This document shows, one piece after another, positions 34,645 to 46,459 of a stretch of DNA of 64,000 bases. The notes beneath the pieces are model-generated. The model did no database searches and was not told the DNA's origin. It saw nothing but the letters and a program-made list of their open reading frames with translations. The translations under genes and the position numbers were made by a program. Positions within the stretch are counted from its first letter, which is position 1. Every line of letters begins with the position of its first letter. The stretch spans positions 868,001 through 932,000 of the forward strand of contig CP021220.1 of assembly GCA_003999685.1 (NCBI GenBank). The letters run 5' to 3'. Source of the DNA: Taiwanofungus camphoratus (taxonomy: Eukaryota; Basidiomycota; Agaricomycetes; Polyporales; Taiwanofungaceae).

Positions 34645-36534
34645 TCACACTGATGTTTCTGTAAGTCCGTGCCGGTCCCCCGCGGCTTGTGCTACTGTTG
34701 ACTTGGCATCACCGTTTGCTTTCTCCGAGATCGAGGATAGATGGCCATTAGATCCAGTAGTCGCATCGCCATCCCTACTCCGTTGTGCACTCCGGCTACG
34801 GCGCCACGATGCCGAAGTATCTGGACGCGCATGGCGGCCCCCAGCGGCGAGCGGGGCTGGCGACTCCGCGGCACCTTTGTACAGGGGCGTCCAGTCATCG
34901 TAGTCGCGCCGAACCTCGATGTAGTCGTTTGCGAACTCTCCGATCTGCAAAAGGAAAAATAAATTTCACAATGTGTCGAATACTATGATCGTATGACGCA
35001 CCTGCGCATCGTCCATCCCGAGCACCTCTGCCTCCGGCGTCGCGCGGAGCCTCAGCCATGGGATAAAGTCGAGCGCCTTGGCGATGAGCGCCGTCATTAC
35101 AAATGAGTAGCCGATCACAGCGCAAAGGTATGCGAACTGGATATATAACTGCTTCCAGTTATGATTGAGCCAGCCGCCGGGGACGGACGTGTTGACGCCG
35201 TCGAGGGCGATGAGCTCGCTGTCTGCAAATAGCCCGTTAAAAAGGAGGCCGACAATCCCTCCGATGGCATGCTCAGCGCAAAGATCTGAAGAACACTTCT
35301 TGGTAAGAACATCTACACATACTTTGGGGGAAATTATTTCACCTAGTGCATCATCGACTTTGAACAAGAACTTGACTGTTGAGAGAAATAAGTAAAAGAT
35401 AAGTCGCGCTTTACGGACAATTATATTGACATACGTTTTGTGCCATAGTTAGCGAGCGCGCCAACGACAATGCCTAGAATCATAGCTGCCCACTGGGGAA
35501 TATACCCAGAGGCAGGCGTGGCTGCGACCAGGCCCGCGATTGTCCCCGAACAAAACCCGACCATCGAGAACTTGCGCTCCAGCCGGTAGTCCAGCGCACA
35601 CCACACCATTCCGCCCATGGCCGCGGCGATCATAGAGTTCCAGATCGCGAGCACCGCGCGCAGGTTCGCGCCGAACGCGCTCCCGCCGTTGAAGCCGAGC
35701 CAGCCGAACCAGAGTATGTACGTACCGAGGCACACGAGCGAGACGTTGTGCGGCCGGAAGTTGCGCAGCTCGCGCTCGCTGCGCCGGCCGAGGATCCACG
35801 AGTACGCGAGCCCAGACACGCCGCTCCCGATCTCTACGGGTCCGCCGCCTGGTTTTAAAATTCGGTCAGAGGGATTTCCGCGGTTGCTCCAATTTCGCCA
35901 TTTCGCGCGTACCAGCATAATCGAGAACGCCCCATGTGTAGCCCCATCCGTTCGTTGACCATGCCCAGCATGCCAGGGGACAGTACACGACGGTCATCCA
36001 GATGAAAGAGAAGACCATGGCAGGAAATACGCGCCCACGCTCCGCGAGTGCTCCCATTAGGATCCCAACCGTCACGCACGCAAACTCCATCTGGTAGAAG
36101 CTGTACAACAGCTCTGGGATGAGCGGTGATCCAGGACTAGGGTCCCTCAGCACCTTCCGCAGAGCGAAGCTTCGCAAATTGCCAATGTAGCCGTTTGTGG
36201 CAGTTGGGGAGAAGGCTAGGGAGTAACCCCAGAAATACCACTGAAATATCACAACGGCATTGCTTGCAGCAACTACCCATACCAGAGAGAGGGCACTCTT
36301 TCGTCTCGATAGACCGGAGTAAAGAAATGCTAAAAACCCATCGGGTCGGAATCAAGGATTATCGAGCTTGAAACGTAGACTTGACTAACCCAATCCTGGT
36401 ACCATAAACGATACCAGAATTCCACTGACGGCTATAAATGCCATGTCTCCATGGTCATATCTGCGCAAGGTATGAACAATCTGGTATGTCTAGCTGTTTG
36501 CTCGTTTGACATACTGGATGGCATCACCTGCCAT
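34645..36534 (-). CDS. Ammonium transporter (Amt/Mep family, Mep1/3-like)
   Basis: This is a plasma-membrane ammonium transporter with eleven expected membrane helices. Seven exons (36515..36534, 36390..36460, 35913..36329, 35435..35848, 35343..35375, 35002..35285, 34645..34944) give 512 residues. It begins MAGDAIQYDHGDMAFIAVSG; there is no cleavable leader. Key segments are FLYSGLSRRKSALS, EFACVTVGILMGALAERGR, the signature GVLDYAGGGPVEIGSG and FGWLGFNGGSAFGAN. The first pore histidine position is Glu (PVEIGSG), as in yeast Mep1 and Mep3; the second histidine is present in AEHAIGGIVG. A polar cytosolic tail of about 100 residues (Ser, Arg, Asp rich) follows the last helix. A scrambled copy lies at 39520..40255. 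The start fits the family N-terminus and a 20 nt first exon. Confidence 0.92.
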
Positions 36535-38339
36535 AGAGATAAATTGTCAGATTATGGGGTGAAATAAATTAAAATGCTATCGACGGGTGGATACTACTGC
36601 ACCCCATACCGACGTACCTACATGGGCCTGAGCTGAGGTCTCGAGGATAGGCATGGCAGATTTTGTCGATCAGGAATACAAGAGTTTTTTTTAAAGTCAT
36701 GGAAGGCAGGGAAGCCAGCGTCAGGTGGTCAAATGGACCAAGGTGGAGTCACATCGCCATAAGTGCCTCTGGGCAAGGCGCCTGTGGTTTTCCACCGCGA
36801 GAGCCCATCCCCCCCCTTTTACGCTGTCTCATCTGTCTCACATCCGTCCTACAGAAGCTAAAGTACATATCTTTTGATGTCTGCGCTTGTCTCACGAAAA
36901 ATCAAGCCAGAACGCATGTTCGAAGACAAGTCGCAAGGCCCGGAGAGCGTCGTAGGCATTTTTGTGATTTTCTGGTATTCTTTCAACAAGAAAAGATAGA
37001 CGCTCCCCAGTAATTTATCACTCAAATACCGGCATTGCTCGGCATGTCACCGCCGAACCAATGGCATTCCCGCTATTTTGAGCCAAGCTATATGCCGCTG
37101 GAGCCGAAACTCCGCAGACATTATGCGTGACGCGTTATCTTTTTTTTTTCTGTTGACTTTTGTGGCGCTCGACGCAGCCTGACGGTCATTCACGTCCGTC
37201 GCATACTATGGTTTTACTAGCTTTGAAAAATTTTCAGCGAATTTTTGAATAACTCCACAACAGCATCATGCGCTGGTATCGAAGTCTCAGCAATGCATGG
37301 CCGAAGGTCCTCACTACGATTCTATCTACTAACATGTTGAAAAAATGAGGATAGGGAGGAGGCAGAGTAGTGCCGATAAGAAAAGTGAATGTCTAACACA
37401 TTGCAAAATTATGTCACACTGTGTCACGGTATGCCGGCGCACGGCCAATTCTCGGCTTCTTCGGCAGTTCAACCTTTGCAAACACACTAGCTTTCAGTTA
37501 GTGCTGCTGCCGCCACTGGCCGAATCGGAGTTATCTAGCGTGATTCCCTTTCTGAGCAATGTGGCTGTCATTTGTCACTCTTGCACAATGTCCTGCTTTC
37601 TACACAAAAAAGAGCTAATTTAATATTTCACTCAGTGGAGGGCCTGAATGAAAGGAATGAAGCCCTGATGCACTGAAATTTCTAGGAAGAACCATGGGCA
37701 GGATCGGACTAGATCTGCTCATCATGGTTCATACATGGCCTTATCTGAGACTCACAACGATGCATTTGTGTCTCGTAAGATGGCTACAGTGAATGGTTTT
37801 ATATTTTAAGTTGATAGTACAATAGAGTATTACTAGATACATATATCCAACAAGTTCCTTTAGGTTTGATGAGGGTTGTCGTGCTCAGGAGACTATTTTG
37901 CAAAGCCTGTTCATTTTAGTATACGACGGGGCTTCCATCATCTGCCATGCACATATGCATGGTTCATGTCGGCCGCCTACGGCCATGTGCATGAAGCTTG
38001 AAATTTGAAAGCTCGACTTGCGACAGTACGCTGCACTCCACCAAGGCTGGCAGGCTGCATAATATGACAAAATGTTGCATTACCCTTCCGAAATGCACTC
38101 TTCGACTCAGGATTGTTCTCACAGTAGACAGTCATCTAGCCAAGAGTTTTCCCAATCCTAGAGAAGTTCCGAGGTCAAAATATTGAGTCGTTGCAGAGCT
38201 ATTCACGATCTGCCAAAACTTTTGTGATTCGTGTGAATCCATAAAAAATATTAGCGAGAATATTGCAGTGAATGAACACCACTGTGTCCCTGTTTCTCAG
38301 TCTACCCCCGCTTAACAGCCCCAGTCCTCAGTCATTGTA
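36535..38339. other. Long stretch with no assigned gene
   Basis: The left end is the promoter of the ammonium transporter. The rest is AT-richer than the neighbouring genes, with poly-T runs near 36686 and 37140 and only short open frames (the longest about 116 codons) without conserved residues. I see no gene or clear repeat. Confidence 0.35.
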
Positions 38340-39290
38340 AACGAGACATCTGCAAGTGTGCAGTTCCACTCTGGTCACATCAAGACTGACGCTGCAATGA
38401 AAAATCTGGGCCAGAAGCTGTCGAAAATGGAGGCTTTGCCCCAGGGTTGCACATGGTGAATTCCATCTCCTCAAACTACGATCCCCATTACAAAGCAACT
38501 GCACTTGAAATAATGCCTGACGTGACGGCATATTCACATGGTATGAAAACAGGCTCAGTGACGGACTTCTTCAAGTTCTTCATGGAATTCAAGCTCTATC
38601 GACGACGACACATTTCGCGACCCTCCTCCTGATGTGATACGCCAGGACACTGACTTTGAACATGATTCTGACGCTCCTATAGACACGCAGGCACAGATGA
38701 CAACACATGCAATGGCGTGCATGGGCGTGCAATTCCTCACATTCCTTTTTTCGGTCGGCATCTTCAGGTCGACTGCAAGGTTGATCCGATGGGATCGTGC
38801 AGGAGCAGTCGTCACTGAGACTATGTCCAAAACCCTGAATATCTTGTCAATGCGGAACAACGTGGTCTAGATCCCTCCGTTTCCGTTCGCGATGAATCAT
38901 CGATCATCCACGGCACAAGCTCGGATGGCTCTTCATTTTCTTCCAAATGAGCTAGTGGTCCGATTTATGGTGCCGAATGCAGATAGATATGAGGTTCATT
39001 ACATTGGGCATAAACCCATATTCTCGTCCCGAATTTCGACTGGTCGGGCCACACGCTGCTTTCTGATGTGTGGAGAAGGCACCGATAGAGTCGTATATCT
39101 AAAAGACTCTTGGCGACTATTAGTCAACGACATGATGAAGGAGTCTGAGGCTTATGTGCTTTGCAGGAACACAATATACCGCACATCGCGCCTTTCATAC
39201 GAGATAATATATACGACTACAGGACGGTCACGGCGGAATGCAGAACGAAACATTTGATAAAGTACAGAAGATTCTGAAGCTGAGGAGGAT
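38340..39290 (+). pseudogene. FunK1-type kinase pseudogene fragment, copy 2
   Basis: This is a plus-strand partial copy of the kinase pseudogene at 26820..28745, therefore inverted relative to it. Shared stretches include SVTDFFKFFMEF-like sequence (38550), DTDFEHDSDA (38640), TARLIRWDRAGA (38770), LPNELVVRFMVPNAD (38940) and MMKESEAYVL (39130). Frames change at least three times, and the sequence near 39235 lacks about 25 bp that copy 1 keeps around FADEPWAY. The copy stops before the catalytic loop. High base identity with copy 1 suggests a recent segmental event. Confidence 0.75.
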
Positions 39291-39339
39291 GCTGAGAGCG
39301 TAGGCACAGAAGACTAGAACTAAAACGTCCTGGTAACTT

Positions 39340-39440
39340 TCGTGTCGCTGAGCTGCGATAGCCTTGACATGTTTTAGGCATCAGGCTTCTGCTGGCCTTC
39401 TTCGTTGTGGGTTATCACGTTTTTGAAGCCATGTTCTTAT
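39340..39440. repeat. Duplicated sequence X, copy 2
   Basis: This is the second copy of the stretch at 26100..26225 (GCGATAGCCTTG, then ATCAGGCTTCTGC). Its nature is unknown. Confidence 0.45.
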
Positions 39441-39519
39441 CCACGCTATTCGCCACAAGGCCTCCCCCTTTGTTTATGACAGCCGTATGTATATGGTGAA
39501 ACGCATTCTTCCGAGCCTC

Positions 39520-40255
39520 AGGCCTGAAGCACACGAGCGAGACGCTGTGCGGCTGGAAGTTGCGCAGCTCACTCTCCCTGCGCTGGCCTAGGATTCATGA
39601 GTACGGCGAGCCTGGATTTGCTGCTCCAGATTTCTACAAAGTTCATCGCCTGTTGCCAAAATTCGATCAGAGAAGATTTCTCGATGGTCGAGTTCTGTTC
39701 GAGGACAATCGCGGCTTGGTCGCATCCGCGCCCGACTCTGGGTATATTCCCCAGTGGGCAGCTATGATTTTAGGCGGTGTGTTTGGCGCGCTTGCTTACT
39801 ATGGTACAAGACGTATGTCAATGGAATTGCTCATATGGTGCGAATTGTTTCTGCTTACTTATTCTCATTAACAGTCAAGTTCTTGCTCCAAGTCGATGAC
39901 GCATTAGGTCAAATAATTCCACTCAAATTTTGTATAGATGTCCTTATACCAAAGAACACTCTTCAGATCTTCATGCTAAGCATGCCACCGGAGGGATTGT
40001 CGGTTTCCTTTCAACGAACTATTTGCAGATAGCGAGTTCATCATCCTCGGCGGTGTTAAGACGTCCGTCTTTGGCGGCTGGCTTAACCATAATTGGAAAC
40101 AGTTCTACATCCAGTTCACATACTTTTGCGCGGCGGTCGGCTACTCTTTCGTGATGACAGCGTTCATCGCCAGGGGGTCGACTTCATCTCATGGCTGAGA
40201 CTCCGCGCGACGCCGGAGGTGGAGATGGTCGGAAGTTCTATAGAACTGTCTACTG
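39520..40255 (+). pseudogene. Ammonium transporter pseudogene with an internal inversion
   Basis: From about 39680 onward the plus strand encodes the transporter in order: FLDGRVLFEDNRGLVA, DSGYIPQWAAMILGGVFGAL, then a retained intron, KFLLQVDDALGQ, another retained intron, and NHNWKQFYIQFTYF-like sequence, ending near WLRLRATPEVE. The piece just before it, 39520-39680, instead matches the reverse strand of the intact gene (around 35725-35875, the RPHNVS to GGGPVEIG region), so it has been flipped. Frames are broken and about half the gene is missing. Retained introns show a DNA-level copy, not a retrocopy. Confidence 0.75.
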
Positions 40256-40888
40256 CGTGACGTTTCGCCTCTCCTGTTCTGCTCCGGAAGCTGGGATGGC
40301 CGTAGATCCGACTCGGATCTGGCTGCTCGCTGTGGTGGCCTAGATTGGTAGCTTTCACTGCATCCTTTGGAAATGGGTCTTAGGGTTTTAGTCATCGTTT
40401 GGCGTCTCCGGATGTGTTTTCTTTTCGCGGTGTTGACGATTGAGCCAGCGTTTGTGGACGGTGATGTTTTTCGGCCTGGGTCCCAATCAGGAATGCAGGC
40501 TTTACTGGCGCCGTTTCTAGATACAGTGGTGAGCTCATGATTTTGTGATACTGGGCTACAATTTCTGAATTTCAACTTCTGATCATGGTTGGAGCTACGC
40601 ACTCAGACCCTATCTCTGGCGAGCACAAATTGCAATAAGTTTGGGTTCAATTTAGATGTGAATACCCCATCTTCTAGCAAGGATAATAAGTGGGTGAGAG
40701 CTACCGGAGTCTCAGGAAGGACAAAATGATAATCACATTAGTAAGTACAGTATCCTTTCTGATAGATATATGTGTATGTATAACAGATGTCCATTGACCT
40801 TGGCACTAGTGCTGACTGTGTAGAGTCAATCTGCAGTAAGACAACAATTACCTACAACTGTCCATGTCACATATCACTTCTGGCGCAC
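40256..40888. other. Stretch with no assigned gene
   Basis: This lies between the transporter pseudogene and the 3' end of the membrane protein gene. The minus-strand frame at 40189..40602 has no recognisable sequence. I see no gene. Confidence 0.35.
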
Positions 40889-41925
40889 TCACGGCTTGAA
40901 CCTAGCCATTTCTTCGTCCTCCCAAGCGTCTGTGTTCATACCCCTAGAGTAATCGGTATCGTTCTCCAGCGGGATTTTGATGCCAACTGTCGTGTAAATA
41001 AGGACGACAATATATTCGGCGACCACAGACATGATGAGGTAGAGTACCCAACTGCCGCTAGTGCTGCTGAATTTGCTGAGGGCAGAAGTGCTGGTCGTAT
41101 AAGTGACCTGGCCGTTTGAATTGATGCTTCTTGTCACAGGCGCAAATGCGGATAGCACTGCATACGCGACACGGACGCCGAGGAATGGAAGAGCAAAGGA
41201 TATGCCCGCAAGCAACTAGATCAAACTGTTGAGACAATCAACACTGGTTGAGAATCCAAGACACTCACGGTCCGCCTGTATCTCAGAATCTGGTTCTTAT
41301 TGGACCAGCAGAAGATGTGAACAACAAGGATAAACCCGTAAACGATAGCGAAGAGAATGACGCCGATGTGTCTAAGCTTCGTCCCGCTGTTCAGTGATGA
41401 TTCCGTGGTGGCGTTGCCAGCAGTGACCCCTCCCGCGATTGTCAGCGCGAGTGCCACAACGCCAACTAAACCCATCAGTCTTGTTCCGCCGCTCATTAGC
41501 GGGTGGTTATCAAGAGAGTTCTGTCCCCTGTTCACTCCTGATGAGATGACAACCAGTACAGCCTGATAAGAGGAGCTTACACTGTCTGCAGGAAGCCTAG
41601 TGTCGCGAGGAGCAGAGGTGATACACCAGCCCCCTCCATGATGCTGTATATGATGATCAATGTGATATTCGTTGGTTTCTGCTCCGACAATACATGTGTC
41701 ACCCCTCCCACAATGCGAACTGTAATTGCGAGTCGTCTGTGGTGAGACAAGAATCACCGCAATAGATTCGAACAGCTTACTGATTGATAGGATGAGCAAG
41801 AAGATCCACCCAGCCCTCCGTGTAAAGCCATGTCGTAGGACAAGGATGAAGCTGACGATGAGAATGGGAATATAGATGACAATCTCTGCTATTGAGACAT
41901 CCCCCCGCTTGTCTAACTTCATCAT
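40889..41925 (-). CDS. Fungal seven-helix membrane protein (DUF7702-like)
   Basis: Four exons (41781..41925, 41583..41719, 41269..41520, 40889..41215) give 286 residues. The protein is mostly hydrophobic helices with short loops: SIAEIVIYIPILIVSFILVL, then HGFTRRAGWIFLLILSIIRI, a segment with YSIMEGAGVSPLLLATLGF, then LMGLVGVVALALTIAGG, HIGVILFAIVYGFILVVHIF, and LLAGISFALPFLGVRV with YLIMSVVAEYIVVLIYTTVG. The layout resembles the fungal integral membrane family DUF7702; function is unknown and I am not certain of the family name. The short acidic tail (DTDYSRG, WEDEEMARF) should be cytosolic. The second intron has overlapping donors GTGTAA and GTAAGC, and only the first keeps phase. A decayed copy follows at 43460..44480. 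Confidence 0.82.
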
Positions 41926-43459
41926 GTGTTAGTGACTGCGACGATCGGAACTGACAGATGGGGAGGACAACAGAGGTGTGTGAGGCACCACTGCATAGTG
42001 TGTCGTCCAGATATAACGAAACTCGGCAAATGCAACGTTGTCGCTAACACTGGTTCAGGAAATGATGCGGTGCAGATGAGCGCTGAGCGCCCGTACAAAA
42101 TGCGAAGATACATGTGTTTGATGCGCGCCGTGTCGTCTTTGGCAGGTGTCCACAGCTTTGCGTATCAAAAATTAAGCCCATTCAAGAGTTGCGATACGTT
42201 ACCGTAATTACTGCGGCCCTCTCACGTGAATGTCTTCAAGTGCAGAGGGACAATATGAGCTAAGGGTACTTATGATGTCCGAGCCATTACCAGAAAACAG
42301 GTGTCAGATGTATGCTTTCCCATCTTGTGATTGTCGTTCGTAGACCGGCAGTCATGCACCGGCCGCAGTTTCCCCTCAGATCAATTCATGGGCGTCTGCG
42401 GATAACATTATGGCAGTTGCAATTGTGATCGCAGTCAACTTGAATCTCACACCGAATTCGGTTGCGCTATCCTGTGGTGAATACAAGATACAAAATGTGT
42501 GTTCCGTCGAGTCCAGTCAAAGATGTCTTTCCCCGTATTTCAGTGCAGGTTGATCAATATTAAGTACTTAGAGAAGGTGGTTGTCTAGCACTGTTGCGAT
42601 CAGAGAATCAGATCGATCACATTGCCACTCGGGGAGATTATTCCGTCGAGACCGGACGCTTTCCTCCCACTCCTACTCGCATCGACCTCGACTGCGCCGG
42701 CGATTATTATTGCATTGCGAAGTCCTTCAGGAAACCGTCACCGTCTGGTTGTCTGATGTGTCTGAACACATCTTATTAGACAACTTGCACGACACACTCA
42801 TGCACATCTTGTGCCTTTTGCTCTTCTCTGGCCTGTATGCCCAAGTTGAGGTCTAATCTCATGTCTCAATGGATTTCCTGTAAGTGTGCTGGTTAGAATT
42901 TGCAGACAGTGACCATCTGGATCCATGAGGTCCACTTATGGTCCAGATGCCGTTCAGGAAGTCAGATGGTTTCAGACCTTGTCAGACGTGTGTGACGTTC
43001 ACGGATGTAAGCTATGTGAATTCCATATACTGGTGCTTGACTCTGTATCGCGCTTTCCCTTCCCGTCGGTTCTGCCATTTCTGTATTTCCAGCGCCGGAA
43101 TAATGCTCTTTCGGCATGAGGGGTGGTGATTTACAAAGTCCACGCACGACTGAGACCCATGCAACTACAGCGTGTAGCCAGGTGCTAGGACTGTCGGCAC
43201 TGAATGAATGATGTGTTCCTGGACTTTATTGTCTGGACTGGTTGGGAAATCCTTCGTTTTACGTGGTTACCCAACAAAGACGTTCCAGGGACAGAAAAGA
43301 CAAGATGAATTCATGCTGGTAAGTACAACATATACATCGAGACAAATAAACATATAATTCCTCGGTCTTTAGACATACACTAGTCGTCGCTGTGTAAGGT
43401 CAAACTACGATGACAGAAACATCAGCTAAATCTCCCACATAAACACAGATTCGACGCAC
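41926..43459. other. Stretch with no assigned gene between tandem copies
   Basis: The left end is the promoter of the membrane protein gene, and the right end meets the stop of its decayed copy. Short open frames (42581..42856, 42925..43119) lack conserved sequence. I see no gene. Confidence 0.35.
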
Positions 43460-44480
43460 TCACGGCTTCATCCCTGCTGCCTCCTCATCTTCCCTGGCAC
43501 TCGTCATCGTCCCTCTGGAGTAGTCGGTATCGTTCTGCAGCGGGACCTTGATGCCTATCGCCGTGTAGATGAGGACCGCAATATACTCAGTAATGACAGA
43601 CATGATCAGGTAGATCGCCCAACTGCCGCTGATGCTATTGAACTTGTTTAGAGAGGAAGCGTTGGTCGTATATGTGACCTGACCGTCTGGGCTAATACTT
43701 CTAGTCACAGGCAAAAATGCGGAAAGGACTGTATATATAACGCGGACGCCGATAAATGGAAGGGCGAGGGATATCCCCGTAAGCAACTGCATCCACCGTT
43801 GAGATGAGGAGCATCCGTCGAGAATGGCGAGGACTCACAGTCCGTCTGTATCGCAGAATTTTCTCCTTTTGACCAGCAGAAGACATGAACAAATAAGATG
43901 AGCCCATAGAGCAATACAAATAGGATGACGCCGACATGTCGAAGTTTTGGTCCCAGCGTTGAGCGATGACTACATTGTGGCGTCCCCGGCCTTGGTTCCG
44001 CCTATAATGGTTAATACAAGCACAGTGGTACCCAGTACGCCCATAACTCTGGTTCTACGTGTTATGAGCGGATGGTCATCGAGAGAGTTGTGTGCTCTAT
44101 CCGTCATTTCATCAGGGGGATCTGCGATGGTCTGACGAGAATAGCTCACACTGTCTGCAGGAAACCTAGGGTTGCAAGGAGCAGAGGTGATACACCACCC
44201 CCTTCCATGATGCTGTATACGGTGAGCAAAGTGGTGTCTGGGTTATGCTCCGAGATCGCATGCGTAACCCCTCCCACAATTCGCACTGCGTTCGTGAGTC
44301 AATTCTGTGAAAATGCGATGACTGATTCAGGTCCAACAACTCCTTGATTGATAGCAAAAACAAGAAAAGCCATCCCACTCTCCGAGTAAAGCCATAACGC
44401 AGGACCAGGACAAAGCTGACTATTAGGATGGGAATATAAATTATAATCTCTACTACAGCGATGTCACCTAGCTTCGTCAT
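43460..44480 (-). pseudogene. Decayed tandem copy of the seven-helix membrane protein gene
   Basis: The copy aligns end to end with the gene at 40889..41925: VVEIIIYIPILIVSFVLVLR, GFTRRVGWLFLFLLSI, MEGGGVSPLLLATLGF, VILFVLLYGLILFVHVF and LLTGISLALPFIGVRVIY are all present, and the last exon (43460..43792) is fully open. The middle is broken. A TAG follows GDATM near 43970, one base is inserted just after it relative to copy 1, and two bases are missing in the CWSK/ENSA region near 43860. I found no intron that removes these. Sequencing error could explain a single lesion but hardly three. Confidence 0.7.
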
Positions 44481-44668
44481 GGCCGAGAAGGGAGTGTCTG
44501 ACAACTAAGACTGGGCAGCTGGGACAGGAAGGCGGGCTGTAGGTGTCTACAACATAACTGCGCAGTGCCTTGGGCAGATATAACGAACCTCGGGAAAAGC
44601 ATTGTTGTTTGTGGCACTGGTCCAGTAACGACGGATGTAAATCCAGCGCTCGTTATAAGCGTAAGTAG

Positions 44669-44880
44669 TTTCTTTCTTTCTTTTTTTTTTTGGTATGGGC
44701 TAGAACAAGGCAAGCCTTAATTCTAAAAAATACATTTACGTACACCCGCAGTGTTACCTGCGAGTGAGGGGCTCTCCCCTCAGGGAACTACCCTCTAAAA
44801 ACCCATTTACACCTCACACAGCATAATGCTGGGGTGCGCTCCGCTGAGCACTACTAGAGATGATTATGACCTTTCGATCT
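44669..44880 (-). mobile_element. Possible 3' end of a non-LTR retroposon with A-rich tail
   Basis: On the minus strand a GC-balanced segment (GCACCCCAGCATTATGCTG, then GGGTAGTTCCCTGAGGGGAG) runs into a tail of A followed by GAAAG repeats, seen on the plus strand as a T/C run at 44669-44691. This is the look of a 5'-truncated LINE or SINE insertion. A second TTTC-rich run lies at 44953-44975. I could not identify a target duplication or a coding part. Confidence 0.35.
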
Positions 44881-44990
44881 TTTAGTCTCCAATAATCTCA
44901 GATGGCCCAATCCCTCTATGATAGCTCTTTTTTAAAGGACGAGCTCCTGTCCTTTCTTTCTTTCTTTTTAAGTCCGCGCTGCTTTGTTTT

Positions 44991-46459
44991 TGATGGGTAT
45001 TAGTAATTTAACAAGATCAGCATCGAAGTGCCTTTTTAGACAACTAGCCAGTGCGGATTCCTGGACTACTATTACGATCACTGGTGCCATAATCATCGAC
45101 TTGCTGACATCCTATTGAACGAAAGTCTACGAGTCTACCGTTCTGCAATGGAGGAAATATGTCTCCTAGCTTCTCGAATCTATGCCTTGCGCTCATCGGC
45201 ATCGTTTGCAAAGGTCATTGATTCTCCTTGGATTTGAAACCTACGCCGTGCGCATCAAAGAGAACCAGCGGTTGACAGGTACTCTATCCGCGATCTCGGC
45301 CAACTGGAACATAACTTAATATGCTATCCCCGTCGGCGATAGCACTGTCGTCTCACTGTCGCTGTTTCAGGCATGTACTGCGACGGAGAACATATCAAAG
45401 CGAGACTTCACCTCTACATTCCAAGAGCAGGTGGCATGCTGCCCAATGATCAATCCGGGTAAGAAATTGTTAATCGGCAGCACGTGGTTTGAGGAATGCT
45501 CTTCAAGGTTGACCACATTGACCTTGCCCCAAATGTTTCGTAAACCGTCGTGACCTCCGCCGCGTTGAACTGCGATGGGCCGAAATCATATCCAAGGGGG
45601 ATCTTTCTTGGCCGGTGATTGCATTGGATTCACTGCGTTCACTCAGTGAGCTTGAACGCAGCTGGGACCTATTTCCGCGCTTTCTGGACCAACTGCCAGT
45701 AGAACTTGAAGCGAGTCGCGCTATAATATTCATTGTAAGAAGGCTACGAGCGAAGTTCGTATGCCCCTTCTTGATTAATTCTGAAGAACCCCCTCGATAC
45801 ACCTCCACAAGTGCACGGTGTGACGACTTGGACAGGAGAGCGTCCTTCGTTCGTACGTCGTCTGCATATTCGTCTGCAGCCAGTGTGATGTCTTCCGCTC
45901 ACAACTGTACAGATGTATGTGTAGCTCCAAGCCTGTGGCTGACGAAATGGACCTGTGCGCTTAGAGATACATATGATGTAGCCCACCCCTCTTTCGTACT
46001 TTCCTCAAATCCGCAAAGCATTTGGCGCGCTTGCACGTCCTGTCGGGATGAGCATCGATCTGATTTACGATACAGACTTAGGTGTCAACAGGTGAGTATC
46101 GTAGTGTACTTGAGTCGTTCCGCGGATGCAGAACTTCATGAGGTTACCATGTACTTTATTGGCTGCAAATATTAATCCTTGGTCGATTGTGTCCTTCCGT
46201 ACATACTAGAGCACTTACACAATGCTACCCACTTAGTTCAATGCCTACGTTAGTCCATATGTCGGATCGTCCCTCAGCCGGAAAACTGCAGATTGACTGT
46301 CTGTCCAGACGTGCCGTCAACAAAGCACGTAATCCTTACCATATTCATCAAAGTAGCCGCACAGTGCGTAAAAGTCCTCTCACCCGCTCCTGTTTTCTAG
46401 TAAGTGACATTGCAGTTGGCATGACCAAGCGCTGTACAAATTGATGTTCATCATAGCAA
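44991..46459. other. Stretch with only a doubtful open frame
   Basis: An open frame on the plus strand at 45615..46175 (186 codons) begins with a helical stretch (LDSLRSLSELERSWDLFPRF) that looks protein-like, then loses character and gains many Cys and Ser. I cannot join convincing exons on either side and do not recognise it. It may be a decayed gene. Confidence 0.3.
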
